Assembly (NCBI RefSeq): GCF_002218085.1
Contig: NZ_BDUC01000010.1
Location: forward strand, 206,038-270,037
Direction: 5' to 3'
DNA length: 64,000 nucleotides
Source: Tolypothrix sp. NIES-4075
Lineage (GTDB): Bacteria; Cyanobacteriota; Cyanobacteriia; Cyanobacteriales; Nostocaceae
Shown here: positions 1-9,282 of the stretch, piece by piece
Numbering within the stretch: the stretch's first letter is position 1
Layout of the letters: each line of letters opens with the position of its first letter
Position numbers and translations under genes: made by a program
The notes under the pieces: generated by a model
The model's input: the letters and a program-made list of their open reading frames with translations, nothing else
What the model was told of the DNA's origin: nothing
Databases searched by the model: none

Positions 1-105
1 TACCCAATCTAAAACTATACTAGCACTGAGCCAAAAGCCTAAAGTCAAGATAACAGCAGTTTGCCAAATCGGGCGCTTGAATTCAACGTTGGAAATAGCA
101 TTCAT
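1..105 (-). CDS. N-terminal part of a membrane protein, cut by the window edge
   Basis: On the minus strand an ATG at 105 opens a frame that stays open to the first base of the window (35 codons). The visible protein has a short polar start (MNAISNVEFKRPIW) followed by a hydrophobic segment (QTAVILTLGFWLSASIVL), which looks like a first membrane helix or signal anchor. The rest lies outside the window, so the product cannot be named. No clear Shine-Dalgarno is visible. It is divergent from the DUF2808 gene, and the roughly 270-bp AT-rich gap between them probably carries both promoters. Confidence 0.55.
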   Translation of the reverse strand, partial: MNAISNVEFKRPIWQTAVILTLGFWLSASIVLDWV

Positions 106-374
106 AAGAATAATTGCCTGTATTTAATTTCTAGTTTGTCGCGTAAATAGTTACTTTGACAAGCAATCTCAATTATCTTTAACAATACATTTGTTACTTT
201 TTTTGGTTCTTTTTGGAAAAAGTTTACTGAACTTTACAAAACCTCATAAATGAAAATAATTGTCGCTATTTTATGGTAATATAGCAATATAAACTAACTT
301 CTTTAAAAGAAAGTTACCTGCAACGAGTTAAGTGCAACTTAAATCCCGATTAGCTTAATAAATTATTTGGAAGC

Positions 375-947
375 GTGTTTTGTGTGAATAAAGCAGTACA
401 TATAGTAGTTTTATTTAGTAGCGCAATTGCTTCCACAATCGCAATTGGCGGATATAGCGATCGCCTGACTCAAGCAATCCAATTGCGAGATGGCACAGTA
501 TATTTTGCCCAACCGCCGCGCCTGACGTATACAGCGACTACATATAACGACGTTTATGTGTGGGGCGCGACATACTATTTTACAGTCAGCTTGCCAGATA
601 ATGCTGGCGAACCTTTACAAAAAATAACTATTAACCAGCATGAGGGAGTAGACGACATTCGGTTTGAACTGAAAAAAAGTTACGCCTTTGAAGGTACACG
701 TTCTCACGAAAAGCAGAAGTTACAACTAACAGATATTAGCAGAGATAAAAAGACAATATCGCTAACATTTAACCCGCCAGTTTCACCAGGTAAAATCATC
801 ACAATTGCCCTAAAACCAGTGCAGAATCCTACAGTTAGCGGCGTTTATCTGTTTGGAGTCACGGCTTTTCCGGCAGGTGAGAAATCACACGGTCAATTTC
901 TCGGTTATGGAAGGTTGCAATTTTACAGCCACGGTTTTGACTCGTAG
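375..947 (+). CDS. DUF2808 family exported protein
   Basis: A 190-aa protein starting with GTG (a second in-frame GTG is at 384). The N-terminus has a hydrophobic signal-like segment (about residues 8-25). The rest is a beta-rich domain with the features I associate with the cyanobacterial DUF2808 family: a central VYVWGATYYFTVSLP stretch, a conserved SLTFNPPVSPG region and a C-terminal VYLFGVTAFPAG..GQFLGYGRL ending. The biochemical role of DUF2808 is unknown; an envelope or periplasmic location is inferred from the signal segment. The stop codon lies inside the inverted repeat shared with the convergent cyclase gene. Confidence 0.8.
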   Translation: MFCVNKAVHIVVLFSSAIASTIAIGGYSDRLTQAIQLRDGTVYFAQPPRLTYTATTYNDVYVWGATYYFTVSLPDNAGEPLQKITINQHEGVDDIRFELKKSYAFEGTRSHEKQKLQLTDISRDKKTISLTFNPPVSPGKIITIALKPVQNPTVSGVYLFGVTAFPAGEKSHGQFLGYGRLQFYSHGFDS

Positions 948-994
948 TGAGCGCTTCAGCGCTCAAGTCTAAGCGCTGAAGCGCTTACTACGAG
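941..994. terminator. Inverted repeat between convergent genes, likely bidirectional terminator
   Basis: A 23-nt arm (941-963) and its complement (972-994) pair with one mismatch around an 8-nt loop. The repeat spans exactly the gap between the DUF2808 stop (945-947) and the adenylate cyclase stop (995-997). The core (AGCGCTGAAGCGCT) is itself palindromic. A related GTAGTGAGGGCT..AGCCCTCACTAC repeat occurs near 55 kb, so this is probably a dispersed repeat used as a terminator. Confidence 0.6.
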
Positions 995-3580
995 TTACTT
1001 ATCTTTAAAAGTCCAGACACCATCATCCCAATCTGCATCCGTTGGGGGTTGGTGCAGCCAGTGCTGACAACGCCGCACATGCAACATAGCAGCTTGGTCA
1101 TGTTCGTCAACTTCTAAAACTTTAGAAAACTCATCTTTAGCCTTTTTAAAGTCGCGGTTTAAATAATACTCTCGTCCTTGATGATAATACTTAATTACTT
1201 CTAGTTTTTGGCTCTTGATAAAATCGGAACGCAAACCGATCAATTCATAAATTGCAACTGGCTCATTTCTACCTTTGACACGAATGTAATCTAGTTCCCT
1301 AGCCCACACTTTATTTTGACATGGTTTATAAGTGTTATCACTAAGAATAATGTCGCAACCATAGTGTTTGCTAACACTTTCTAAGCGAGAACCAAGATTA
1401 ACACCGTCACCAATCGCTGTAAATTCCATCCGCTTGCTAGAACCAATATTACCACTAATTACAGTATCCGAATTGATTCCAATACCAATGTTGATTCTGG
1501 GCTTACTAGCTGCGTAACGACGGGCATTAAATTCTTTTAAGCGATCGCGCATTTCTAAAGATGTTTGCACTGCCATCCAAGCGTGTTCTTCTAGGGGTAA
1601 AGGGGAACCAAACACCGCCATAATCGCATCGCCGATATATTTATCAAGAGTGCCTTTATGTTTGAAAATCGCCTCCACCATCGATTCAAAATATTCGTTG
1701 AGCATACTTACCACTTCTTCTGCTTCCAGGTTTTCGGTTAAAGTGGTGTAGCCGCGAATATCAGAAAACAAAATCGAAACTTCTTTGCGATCGCCTCCTA
1801 ATTTAGCATCATCCAATTTCAGCAATTCTTCTGCTAATTCCTGAGTCATGTAACGATACATTGTACTTTTGAGGCGTTTTTCATCGCTGATATCTTCCAT
1901 GACAATTAATGCACCGCGAACTTGCCGATTATCGCTTGCATCGGCGATTGTGTTAATTGATAAATTAATACTGTGCTGTTCTATCTGACCGGCAATGAGT
2001 GTGCGATCGGGATAATATTGCTGACTGTATTTGAGGTTAGCCGCATTTAAAGCATTCTGACACCACTTGCTAAAGTCACCTTCTTTGATGCGGATGACAT
2101 CAGTAATTAATTTACCTTCTAAACGGTCGTCTGCGTCCAGCCCTAACAAGCGTTTCGCACTTTCATTCGCGGCAATAATTAACCCAGCTTTATCTGTAGA
2201 AACCACACCATTAGAAAGACTGCGTAAAATGTCGCGCTGCATTTGTTCTTGTTGTTTAACTGTGGCAAACAACTGAGCATTTTGCAATGCGACTCCTGCT
2301 TGAATATTAAAAGCTTCCATAAACTCTTCATCGTTTCTGTCAAAACTAGCTTGGAAGCATTCAGGCGCTTTGGGCCACAAATTCGGGTTATAATTGGGAA
2401 AATCGCCGGATTTCTTTTTATTTACTAGCTGGGTAACACCAATCAATTCTTGATCGGCGTTGAATACTGGCATACAAAGTAAGCTACAGGTGCGATAGCC
2501 ATTTTGCTTGTCCATGTGTCTGGCTGTATCAGAGTCAGGATGGTCATATAAATCAAAAGGAATATTTAGCGTTTTCCCAGATTCTGCTACAATACCTGCA
2601 AAGCCTTTACCGATTGGGATTCGCAACTCTTTGGTAGAATTATCATCTTGAGTAATTTTCGTCCACAATTCACTCGCTTCGCGGTCTATTAACCATAGAG
2701 TACTGCGATCGGCGTTCATTAGTTCCTTCGCTTCGTCCATCACCCGCTTCAAGGTGTCTTCTAAGTCGAGATTGCTTTGAGAAAGAGACTTAATCGCTTT
2801 CATCAACGCTGCTGCTGCTCTTTGTTTTTGGGTTGCGACATAAAAAGAGCGTGATGATTCTAAAATTAGGCGAATTGAAGGGGCAAATTCTTGAAATAAT
2901 TGTTCGTCAGCGCTAGTAAAGCCCCTAATATCAATTCGGTTAGAGATGGGGGCATCTGGATTATCAGGAGATAGTAATTTATTGAGTAATTGTACTACTG
3001 CAACTAATAGCCCTTGTTCATTTAATAACGGCAGAGCTAACATTGTGTAAGTGCGGTAGCCGGTTCTTTTTTCTTGTTCTTGAGCAAATACCGATCGCGG
3101 ATCTTCATAAAAATCATAGGGGATATTAATCGCTCTTTTATGCATGGCAACTTCACCTGCAATCCCTTTATTCGCTGGAATGCGAATTTCTAGAGAGCGA
3201 TCGCCTTCTCCTTCTGCCAAAATTGACCAAAGTTCTTGTTTTTCTTCATCTAATAAAAATATTGTCGTTCGGTCGGCTCCCAGTAATTCCCCAGTCTTAA
3301 ATGTTATGGTATGTAACATTTCTTGCAAAATGTTCTCAAACCCGTGGGAATCCAGCATGGAAAGGGTTTGATTCACAATCAGCAGTTTTTGTTCTACTTC
3401 GGTAACAACCTGTTTAAAAGTATCCTGAGTCAGAGGAGCCAGAAAATTAGATATAGTGCCTTTTCTTTTGGCGAGGACACCCACAGGAGCGGAATTGAAC
3501 TGTAAATCGCCGTTTTCTTGATTGCGAACTTCAATAATCAAATCAGCGGCTTCCCCACAACTACGTTGATACACTGACAT
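995..3580 (-). CDS. cyaB: Adenylate cyclase, GAF-GAF-PAS-class III cyclase (CyaB type)
   Basis: An 861-aa protein with two GAF domains (about 75-245 and 265-435), a PAS domain (about 445-570), a class III nucleotide cyclase domain (about 595-780) and a C-terminal TPR-like tail. Both GAF domains carry the NK...F...DE signature of cyclic-nucleotide-binding GAFs (NKLL..FTSADE; NKKK..FDRNDE). The cyclase keeps the metal aspartates (LFSDIRGYTTL, DKYIGDAIMAVFG) and the MEFTAIGDGVNLGSRLE block. Length and order match CyaB1/CyaB2 of Anabaena, whose GAF domains bind cAMP for positive feedback. ATP-to-cAMP activity is therefore inferred. Transcription converges on the DUF2808 gene. Confidence 0.9.
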   Translation of the reverse strand: MSVYQRSCGEAADLIIEVRNQENGDLQFNSAPVGVLAKRKGTISNFLAPLTQDTFKQVVTEVEQKLLIVNQTLSMLDSHGFENILQEMLHTITFKTGELLGADRTTIFLLDEEKQELWSILAEGEGDRSLEIRIPANKGIAGEVAMHKRAINIPYDFYEDPRSVFAQEQEKRTGYRTYTMLALPLLNEQGLLVAVVQLLNKLLSPDNPDAPISNRIDIRGFTSADEQLFQEFAPSIRLILESSRSFYVATQKQRAAAALMKAIKSLSQSNLDLEDTLKRVMDEAKELMNADRSTLWLIDREASELWTKITQDDNSTKELRIPIGKGFAGIVAESGKTLNIPFDLYDHPDSDTARHMDKQNGYRTCSLLCMPVFNADQELIGVTQLVNKKKSGDFPNYNPNLWPKAPECFQASFDRNDEEFMEAFNIQAGVALQNAQLFATVKQQEQMQRDILRSLSNGVVSTDKAGLIIAANESAKRLLGLDADDRLEGKLITDVIRIKEGDFSKWCQNALNAANLKYSQQYYPDRTLIAGQIEQHSINLSINTIADASDNRQVRGALIVMEDISDEKRLKSTMYRYMTQELAEELLKLDDAKLGGDRKEVSILFSDIRGYTTLTENLEAEEVVSMLNEYFESMVEAIFKHKGTLDKYIGDAIMAVFGSPLPLEEHAWMAVQTSLEMRDRLKEFNARRYAASKPRINIGIGINSDTVISGNIGSSKRMEFTAIGDGVNLGSRLESVSKHYGCDIILSDNTYKPCQNKVWARELDYIRVKGRNEPVAIYELIGLRSDFIKSQKLEVIKYYHQGREYYLNRDFKKAKDEFSKVLEVDEHDQAAMLHVRRCQHWLHQPPTDADWDDGVWTFKDK

Positions 3581-3873
3581 AAGTGGTTTTAGATATAAGA
3601 TTAGATTTAGGAATGTTTATGAATGTCATGAAATCTATGTAGGTGTTGCTAATAGCAACAATCGCTACATATTATCCAAAGTTTAATCTGTTGTCGAGCT
3701 AGCGTCATCAAGTTGGGGAAGGGTAAAGGGAAAAGGGGAAGGAATTTTTCTTGTCCATTACCCATTACCGATTACCTATTCCCTAAAAGAAGTGTGAAAT
3801 TATGTATGCGATCGCCCATCATGAAGCCAAAAACACATAAAATTCCCAAATCTGCTATAGCTGCGAGGCATGT

Positions 3874-4227
3874 ATGAATTGGATTAAAGTACTAACTCAA
3901 GATGAACTACCACCCAATGAGCGCAAAGTTGTCAAAGTTGAACAACGTGCTATTCTATTACTTCACCATGACAACCAAATATACGCCATAGAAAATTCCT
4001 GTCCGCACTTGGGGCTACCGATGCGAAAGGGCAAACTAACAGAAGATAAAGCAATTATTTGTCCTTTTCACCGCAGTGCGTTCGACTTACGTACCGGTAA
4101 TATTAAGGAATGGAGTCCTTTTCCCCCCGGTATTGGCAAGGTGATGGGGATGATGTCCAAAGAAAAAGCACTAGCTGTTTTTCCTACCCGTGTAGATGAA
4201 GGTAGTATCTGGGTAGGGTTGCAATAG
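3874..4227 (+). CDS. Rieske [2Fe-2S] domain protein
   Basis: A 117-aa single-domain protein. The two cluster-binding motifs are present: CPHLG (Cys43, His45) and CPFHRSAFD (Cys63, His66). It is the size of a stand-alone Rieske ferredoxin such as the nitrite-reductase small subunit NirD or a dioxygenase ferredoxin. No oxygenase or reductase partner is adjacent, so the electron-transfer partner is unknown. A GAGG sequence six bases upstream of the ATG supports the chosen start. Confidence 0.85.
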   Translation: MNWIKVLTQDELPPNERKVVKVEQRAILLLHHDNQIYAIENSCPHLGLPMRKGKLTEDKAIICPFHRSAFDLRTGNIKEWSPFPPGIGKVMGMMSKEKALAVFPTRVDEGSIWVGLQ

Positions 4228-4544
4228 CCCCAACACCCTATAAGGGTGCAGCGTTGTGCGTACAAAATACATAGGCGTGAAAAAGAATGTAGAGACGCGA
4301 TCAATCGCATCTCTACAAGGGTTGTAGACAACGCATAATTAATTTTTGGAGATGTCTAAAGGCTGTAAAGACAGCCTGCATTTGATTTTAGCCTACGCAG
4401 GTAAGCTCTGTTTGTCAAGCCTCGCCAATGCTTTGGTAAGGCAGCGCGGTCATGTTCGTTACCCCCATGAGCGACTGCCGCAAGGGTTTACCAAAAGACG
4501 CGCACCTGGTGTCCAGGCTTATAGCCTGAGGGCTATTCATGTTA
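4228..4544. repeat. Gene-free stretch with a GAGACGCGA palindrome
   Basis: This 317-bp gap holds an imperfect 30-nt inverted repeat at 4288-4317 (core AGAGACGCGATCAATCGC), an intergenic member of the palindrome family found inside the NRPS genes. The remainder (about 4360-4540) can be translated but shows no recognisable protein and looks like degraded repeat sequence. Confidence 0.6.
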
Positions 4545-5294
4545 TTACCGAGAAGAACTATCTAGATTATCGTTCTCACTAGGCGAAGAACTGCTACTGG
4601 GTGTTACATCTGTTTTATTTTGTTTCTCTTCGGGAGTAGCTGTACTGTTACCGCTTTGTGAGGTTGTGGGAGAAGTAGTAGTGGTACTACTACTATTTGA
4701 GCTTGATGAGGGGGTGGGGGTAATTGGTGCAGCCGTTTGTTTAGCCGCAGGCTGTTGAGGTGGAACAGTGATGTTAATGTTAGGTTTAACCGTTGGTGCG
4801 GGTGCAGCTTTCTGTTGAGGTACGGGTATAAAAACTGGAACTTCCTTGGTTTTTTCAACAGGAACTTCCTTAGTTCTTTCAATAATTTTAGTTTGGGGTT
4901 GAGGCGTTACAGTTACTGTGGGAGTTGGGGTAGGAGATGGGCTGCTAACGCTTCCTGGAAGCGCTACTGGTGCAACAGTGTTATCTACAGCTTGATCGCG
5001 TTGATTAAAATACCACACAGAACCGCCGATCAAGCCTGCTAAGGCAGTAAGCAAAATACCGATTAACAATCCACGATTGGCGTTTTCATTATCGCGTTGT
5101 GTGAGAGTTTCTTCTTGGTAGATACGTTCAGATGTTTGACCGTTAAGATAACCATTCTCGTAGGATTTCGGATCTACTTTGTTACTAACTGTTTCCGAAG
5201 TTCGCGTCACGTTGGTGTGAATATTTCCGCGATTGTCAGTGTAACTTTCTTGCACTTGTTCGCGGTAACTTTTGTTTTCGTTGGGGTTAGTCAT
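4545..5294 (-). CDS. Single-pass membrane protein with Pro/Ser/Thr-rich exterior
   Basis: A 249-aa protein. Residues 1-72 are polar (with TRTSETVSNKVDPKSYENGY). A single hydrophobic helix at about 74-95 (GLLIGILLTALAGLIGGSVWYF) follows. The remaining 150 residues are low-complexity, rich in Pro, Thr, Ser and Gln, with a KEVPVEKTKEVPV repeat, and are predicted to be disordered and probably extracytoplasmic. No enzyme motif is visible. Similar low-complexity membrane proteins are common in filamentous cyanobacteria, but the function is unknown. The C-terminal tail is nearly all Ser, Thr and Asn. Confidence 0.7.
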   Translation of the reverse strand: MTNPNENKSYREQVQESYTDNRGNIHTNVTRTSETVSNKVDPKSYENGYLNGQTSERIYQEETLTQRDNENANRGLLIGILLTALAGLIGGSVWYFNQRDQAVDNTVAPVALPGSVSSPSPTPTPTVTVTPQPQTKIIERTKEVPVEKTKEVPVFIPVPQQKAAPAPTVKPNINITVPPQQPAAKQTAAPITPTPSSSSNSSSTTTTSPTTSQSGNSTATPEEKQNKTDVTPSSSSSPSENDNLDSSSR

Positions 5295-5475
5295 ACGTGT
5301 TGTTTTTATGAATGTAAAAGTTTGATAAAGCTATAGCCAAACTGCGTTCAAGCTTTTTCAGTGGAAAACCGGAAAATAGACCTTTATGGTGTTATTTAAA
5401 ACCGTGTTTCAATGTATTGTCAGAATAACTTCGGCATTGGTGAAAACGGTTCTGTCCAAAGAGGTGATATAAACT

Positions 5476-5649
5476 TCCTCCCAAGGAGGGATTGTTTTAC
5501 CTAAAGTAGGAGATTGATATTGGTGGAGCGATTTTATTGAGTTGGGTTTACTGTCTTTAGAGTGGGAGGGATTTAACGTGGGTGTGGTTGAAGTGGATCA
5601 AGATGATGAGGGGAATATTATTGAGTATAGCAATCGCCAAGGCGGTTAA
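5476..5649 (+). pseudogene. Remnant of an unknown ORF ended by the IS630-type insertion
   Basis: Reading from 5476 the frame gives SSQGGIVLPKVGD, a TGA stop at 5515-5517, then YWWSDFIELGLLSLEWEGF and NVGVVEVDQDDEGNIIE before entering the insertion element. Without the element the next codon would be TAA, so the element landed in or next to the original stop codon. The 5' part of the gene is missing. I do not recognise the family. Confidence 0.35.
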
Positions 5650-6599
5650 GACGTCAAACGCAAGACATGCTCAATGGCATCTCGTAAACAATCGAACTGA
5701 TCCAGCTTTTTGCGGATTCGACTTTTTAACCAAGACCAGCATTTTTCAATCTTGTTAAGGTCTGGAGAATAAGGTGGTAAGTATAGCACTTCACATCCCG
5801 CATCCTGGATCAGTTGTTGAATGCACCCACCTTTATGGAACGTTGCATTATCCATGACTACAACCTGTCCTGGTTCGAGTATAGGAAGCAAACAGGTTTC
5901 CAACCATGTTTCAAATACTGTTCGATTACATGCACCCTCAATAGTGAAGGGAGCGATCAAGTTTTGGTCACATAGTGCGGCAATCATGTTTACCCGACCC
6001 TGACGACGGCCTGACGCGCATTGCATGGAAGCGCTGCCCTTTTTCATTCCAACCATACTCATAGTCCTCTCGGTTATCCATACCAGACTCATCAAGGTAA
6101 ACAATTTTCTTTACAGATAGGGTGGATAACTGCGCTACAAACGCTTGCCGTTTGTCTTCATCGCGCTCACGGTAGCCGTAGGTCTTTTTTTTCGAGTGAA
6201 GCCAATTTTTTTTAACGCTCGTGAAATGGTGCGATCGCTGATTTGTCCCTCCCAAAGTGAGGCCATCTCGACTTGGGTTTTATCCCCATGAGATAAAGCG
6301 AACTCTCGGAATTTTTCCCAGTCGGTAATTTTATGACCATTCCCAGGAGGCTTGTTCGCTAAGGCTTGGAAGTCGCCTGTTTCGCTTTTTCGCTTCAGCC
6401 ATAAGTCTATGGTATTGCGACTAATATTGAACAGTTGACTGACCTCGCTTTTCTTCAAGCCATCAAGTTCAATGGCTTGGATGACCTTTTGACGAAGGTC
6501 GTAACTGTAAGGTTTGGGCATATGTTAGCGCGATCGCGCTTTGCAGGAAAAGGAAACGGACTCTTCCAGTTTATACTCAAACCGCCTTGGCGGTTGCTA
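5628..6599 (-). mobile_element. IS630-type insertion sequence, degraded
   Basis: Terminal inverted repeats of about 22 bp with one mismatch (left TAGCAATCGCCAAGGCGGTT, right AACCGCCTTGGCGGTTGCTA) flank the transposase. TA dinucleotides at 5626-5627 and 6600-6601 fit the TA target duplication typical of IS630. The element is about 972 bp. A small gene remnant lies on the left, intergenic sequence on the right. Confidence 0.8.
5646..6521 (-). pseudogene. IS630-type transposase, in three frames
   Basis: The transposase is spread over three frames. The first (6521 to about 6190) encodes the helix-turn-helix region (MPKPYSYDLRQKVIQAIELD.., RNTIDLWLKRK). The second (to about 6015) carries the first catalytic aspartate (IVYLDESG). 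The third (to 5646) carries the second aspartate and the glutamate (VVMDNATFHK; YSPDLNKIEKCW). The first frame change lies on a run of eight A residues (coding strand), a plausible programmed -1 slippery site as seen in some IS630 members. The second, near 6005-6020, has no slippery run and looks like a disabling indel. The DDE residues survive, so the damage may be recent. Confidence 0.8.
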
Positions 6600-6791
6600 T
6601 AAAAGAAATAATCATAAAAGAACTGCGCTGCTTGAATGTGTAGATTGCATAATGTTCATTTATTTAATCTATTGAAAGAGCGAATTTGTTTAACAACTTA
6701 TCACGTGAGAACCTCTGTCTAGGGAATGATTTGGGTTGGGAGCCAAATGAAGTAATAATAGAATGCTAAATAAAAATCGAGATTGTATTCT

Positions 6792-7238
6792 ATGAAACGG
6801 AATTATTTAACGAAAGGGCTTTCTACTGTAGGACGCTTTCTGGCTACAACTCTGTTTTGTGTGCTTGCTGTCGCCTTCGTTTGGCAGGGTGCGTTTTTCT
6901 CAAACATCGCAGCAATGGCTAATCCGGCTGTAAACTTAATCGCCGAAGCCGACGCAGGCGATCAAGTTAAAAACAAAGTTGATGAAGGTGCTGAAGCAGC
7001 CAAAAATTTCGTCCGAGATTCACAAGATAAAGTTAAGCAAACTGCAAGGAAAAATGCCTCTAAAGTTGACGAAGCAACTGACAATGGTAATTTGATTGAG
7101 CGCAAAGCAAAAACAGATAAGGCTACAATTGAAAAGAGAGCAAACGAAGATGCAGCAAAGACCCAGAAAGTAATAGACAAGGAAAAGAATGCCGTTCAAG
7201 GTGTCGTTGATAAGATCAAGGATGCTTTTAGCAACTAG
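6792..7238 (+). CDS. Exported or membrane-anchored helical stress-type protein
   Basis: About 148 aa from the ATG at 6792; a TTG nine bases upstream is in frame but less likely. A hydrophobic segment at about 12-40 (GRFLATTLFCVLAVAFVWQG) looks like a signal peptide or anchor. The rest is strongly charged, Ala/Lys/Asp/Glu-rich and probably all helical (QVKNKVDEGAEAAKNFVRDS), resembling late-embryogenesis-abundant or apolipoprotein-like proteins. No Cys or catalytic motif is present. Function unknown; a membrane or desiccation-protection role is only a guess from composition. Confidence 0.7.
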   Translation: MKRNYLTKGLSTVGRFLATTLFCVLAVAFVWQGAFFSNIAAMANPAVNLIAEADAGDQVKNKVDEGAEAAKNFVRDSQDKVKQTARKNASKVDEATDNGNLIERKAKTDKATIEKRANEDAAKTQKVIDKEKNAVQGVVDKIKDAFSN

Positions 7239-7516
7239 ACAATAGATAGGCGCTGTTGATAGTAAGCAGGTACAAGACAACGCGCCTACGTGAAAAATAG
7301 GTTATACGTTCAGATTTGGAAAAACTGGACGTATAAACCCTGAAAAAACCGGGATTATCGCTTCATATACAAGGGCGTATAAGCAAATATTATCGAGTTG
7401 AGTGAAATTATTATGACTGCGATCGCACTATTTCAAGCAATCGAACAAAGAGCGATCGCAGTATTCGGACTCTCAAGAATTTCGCTATCAAATCTATTTG
7501 AATTATCCTGATAAAT

Positions 7517-7804
7517 CTACTCTTGAGACTCTTCGGCAATTGGTTGTGATTCGCTTTCCGGTTCTATGATGACTTTCGGCTGAGGTTTAACAGGTTTCGG
7601 ACCCCGCGCTAGGGCTGGATTAACCGATTGCCTGGATTCATCCTTAAAGGATGCTTTTTTGCCTCTACCCTCCGAGCGGTCATCATTCCGTTTTGAGCTT
7701 TTGGGATTGGATTGAGGAGTCGGCATAGAATCCGAATTTTCTGACTTGCTGTCAGTACCTGAAGAGGGCTGACGTTCCGATTTTTTGATTGGGCGTTCTA
7801 CCAT
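7517..7804 (-). CDS. Small disordered hypothetical protein
   Basis: A 95-aa protein of low complexity, rich in Ser, Lys, Pro and Glu (MVERPIKKSERQPSSGTDSK.., PALARGPKPVKPQPKVIIEP). It has no hydrophobic segment and is predicted to be disordered. The clean ATG and biased composition suggest a real gene, but the function is unknown. Confidence 0.55.
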   Translation of the reverse strand: MVERPIKKSERQPSSGTDSKSENSDSMPTPQSNPKSSKRNDDRSEGRGKKASFKDESRQSVNPALARGPKPVKPQPKVIIEPESESQPIAEESQE

Positions 7805-8577
7805 TGTTAAATTTTGTTAATTTACTTGTCTAGTATATCGCTTTGGCAATGAGTGAAAGTTGCGATCGTGGATGAATTCTATTTGTTCATCGCGAAGTTT
7901 CAATTATGCTGCCCGGTTTCATTTATTTGAAAGGTTAAGGTCATGTTGCCTACTGACGCTATCCGTTACGTATTTCAATCCCGCAAGCAGGTTTCATTTA
8001 TTTGAAAGATAGCGCAGGCGATCGCAATTTGCGAGAAATGCATAAGCGATGACCAAGCCCCGTTGGGGCGACACGTCGCGCGGGGTGTGGGGTGTGGGGT
8101 TGCAGGTTGAGGGGAAGAAACAGCCCCAACAACCGAAGCGCGATACAAGCTCCGTAATTTCTGCGACGATTGCACCATGCAAAGTCCAAGCTCCGTCCAA
8201 TGCCGTCTTATCCCTACACCCTTCTTCGTGACCGAGACTGAGTTTTTCTTGCAGTTTTGCCATTACCAAGGTGTATGACCTAGAACCAAAATAAAAGCTG
8301 TAACAACGTCGTTACACTATTAGCTACCAAAGCAACAAAGGAGGACAGCGTATTTGGGATATTGACCGCTCATAATTACGCTTTCATAACGGTATTCTTT
8401 ACCTTTTTGCATTTATTCCCGATTGGAAATCGTGGCGATTTTTAACTTTCCCCAATATCGACCAAAATCATATATTTAGAGTAGACAAAATATTTGATGT
8501 TAATCCAGCTTCCGATGTACATTGGCTATCTTTCTGACTGGCATTTATTCAACAATACTACAATATGAGAAAGATTG
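7805..8577. other. Long gene-poor stretch
   Basis: Apart from the CRISPR-like pair, this 770-bp stretch has a GC-rich segment near 8055-8105 with tandem GTGTGGGG units and a small AGCCCC..GGGGC hairpin, then AT-rich sequence leading to the TPR gene. Short frames here have no protein-like composition. I see no convincing gene. Confidence 0.5.
7897..8008. CRISPR. CRISPR-like degenerate repeat pair (orphan)
   Basis: Two 37-nt units at 7897-7933 and 7972-8008 share their ends (TTTCAAT at the left, GGTTTCATTTATTTGAAAG at the right) and differ mainly in the central eight or nine bases. They are separated by 38 nt of unrelated sequence (7934-7971). The unit length, spacer length and a (G/A)TTTCAATCCC-type start resemble cyanobacterial CRISPR repeats. 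No further units and no cas genes are present in the window, so at most this is a decayed two-repeat relic. A chance duplicated repeat remains possible. Confidence 0.35.
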
Positions 8578-9282
8578 ATGAAAATCTCATGCAGTAGAGA
8601 AAATATATTACCCATGAATTGCAAAAATCTTCCCAAATCAGCTTTTTTTCAAACTACTAGTTACTTGATACTCAGTATCTGGGCTGTAACGAATACATTA
8701 CAATTCGCCAGAGCAGAAGTAAGCGATTTAAATATTACCAAACAACATCCACAAATACAACTACTAGCGCAGTTCTCAGACAACCAAGACCAAGAGCGAT
8801 CGCAACTTCGGCAAACAGCAAACACTTTATTGAACCAAGGTGATTTGACTGGTGCAGAAGAAAATTTCCGTAAGTTAATTAAAAAGTTTCCTGAAGATAG
8901 TTTCGGATATTACCAGTTAGGGAATGTTCTATTTCGTCAGGGTAAAAAAGAAGATGCAATCAAAGAATATCACAAAGCGATTCAGAAAAATTCTAAATAT
9001 GCCGTTGCATACAATGCGATCGCTCAAGTCTATGCAAGTCAACAGCAATGGTCAGAAGCAATTGTAGAGTATAATAAAGCACTAAAAATTAATCCTAATT
9101 ATGGTGATGCGTTGAGCAATATTGCTATAGCACTTTGGAATCAAGGTAATCACAAAGAAGCGATCGCATATGCAGAAAAAGCTGTAAATATTTTTAAAGC
9201 ACAAAATAGACCTGACAGAGTAGGACAAATTGAGCAGATTTTACGGCAGATGAAAACTGGTGACGATCCGACGCTTTCGTGA
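8578..9282 (+). CDS. Exported TPR-repeat protein
   Basis: About 234 aa from the ATG at 8578; a GAGAAAG seven bases upstream favours this over the later ATG at 8614. An N-terminal hydrophobic segment (about 28-48) looks like a signal peptide ending near ARAE. Residues about 80-210 contain three or more tetratricopeptide repeats (AEENFRKLIKKFPEDSFGYY; AIKEYHKAIQKNSKYAVAYN; AIVEYNKALKINPNYGDALS). TPRs mediate protein-protein contacts. The partner is unknown and the neighbours give no clue. Confidence 0.8.
   Translation: MKISCSRENILPMNCKNLPKSAFFQTTSYLILSIWAVTNTLQFARAEVSDLNITKQHPQIQLLAQFSDNQDQERSQLRQTANTLLNQGDLTGAEENFRKLIKKFPEDSFGYYQLGNVLFRQGKKEDAIKEYHKAIQKNSKYAVAYNAIAQVYASQQQWSEAIVEYNKALKINPNYGDALSNIAIALWNQGNHKEAIAYAEKAVNIFKAQNRPDRVGQIEQILRQMKTGDDPTLS

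Noticed and set aside
2067..2428. Plus-strand frames inside the adenylate cyclase gene
   Set aside because: They run opposite to a clearly conserved coding frame and show no family motif.
4346..4582. A 78-codon plus-strand frame after the Rieske gene
   Set aside because: The product has no recognisable domain, the region looks like degraded repeat sequence, and the frame overlaps the end of the membrane protein gene on the other strand.
8049..8231. Plus- and minus-strand frames in the GC-rich stretch
   Set aside because: Several overlapping frames exist on both strands, as expected by chance from high GC and repeat content.
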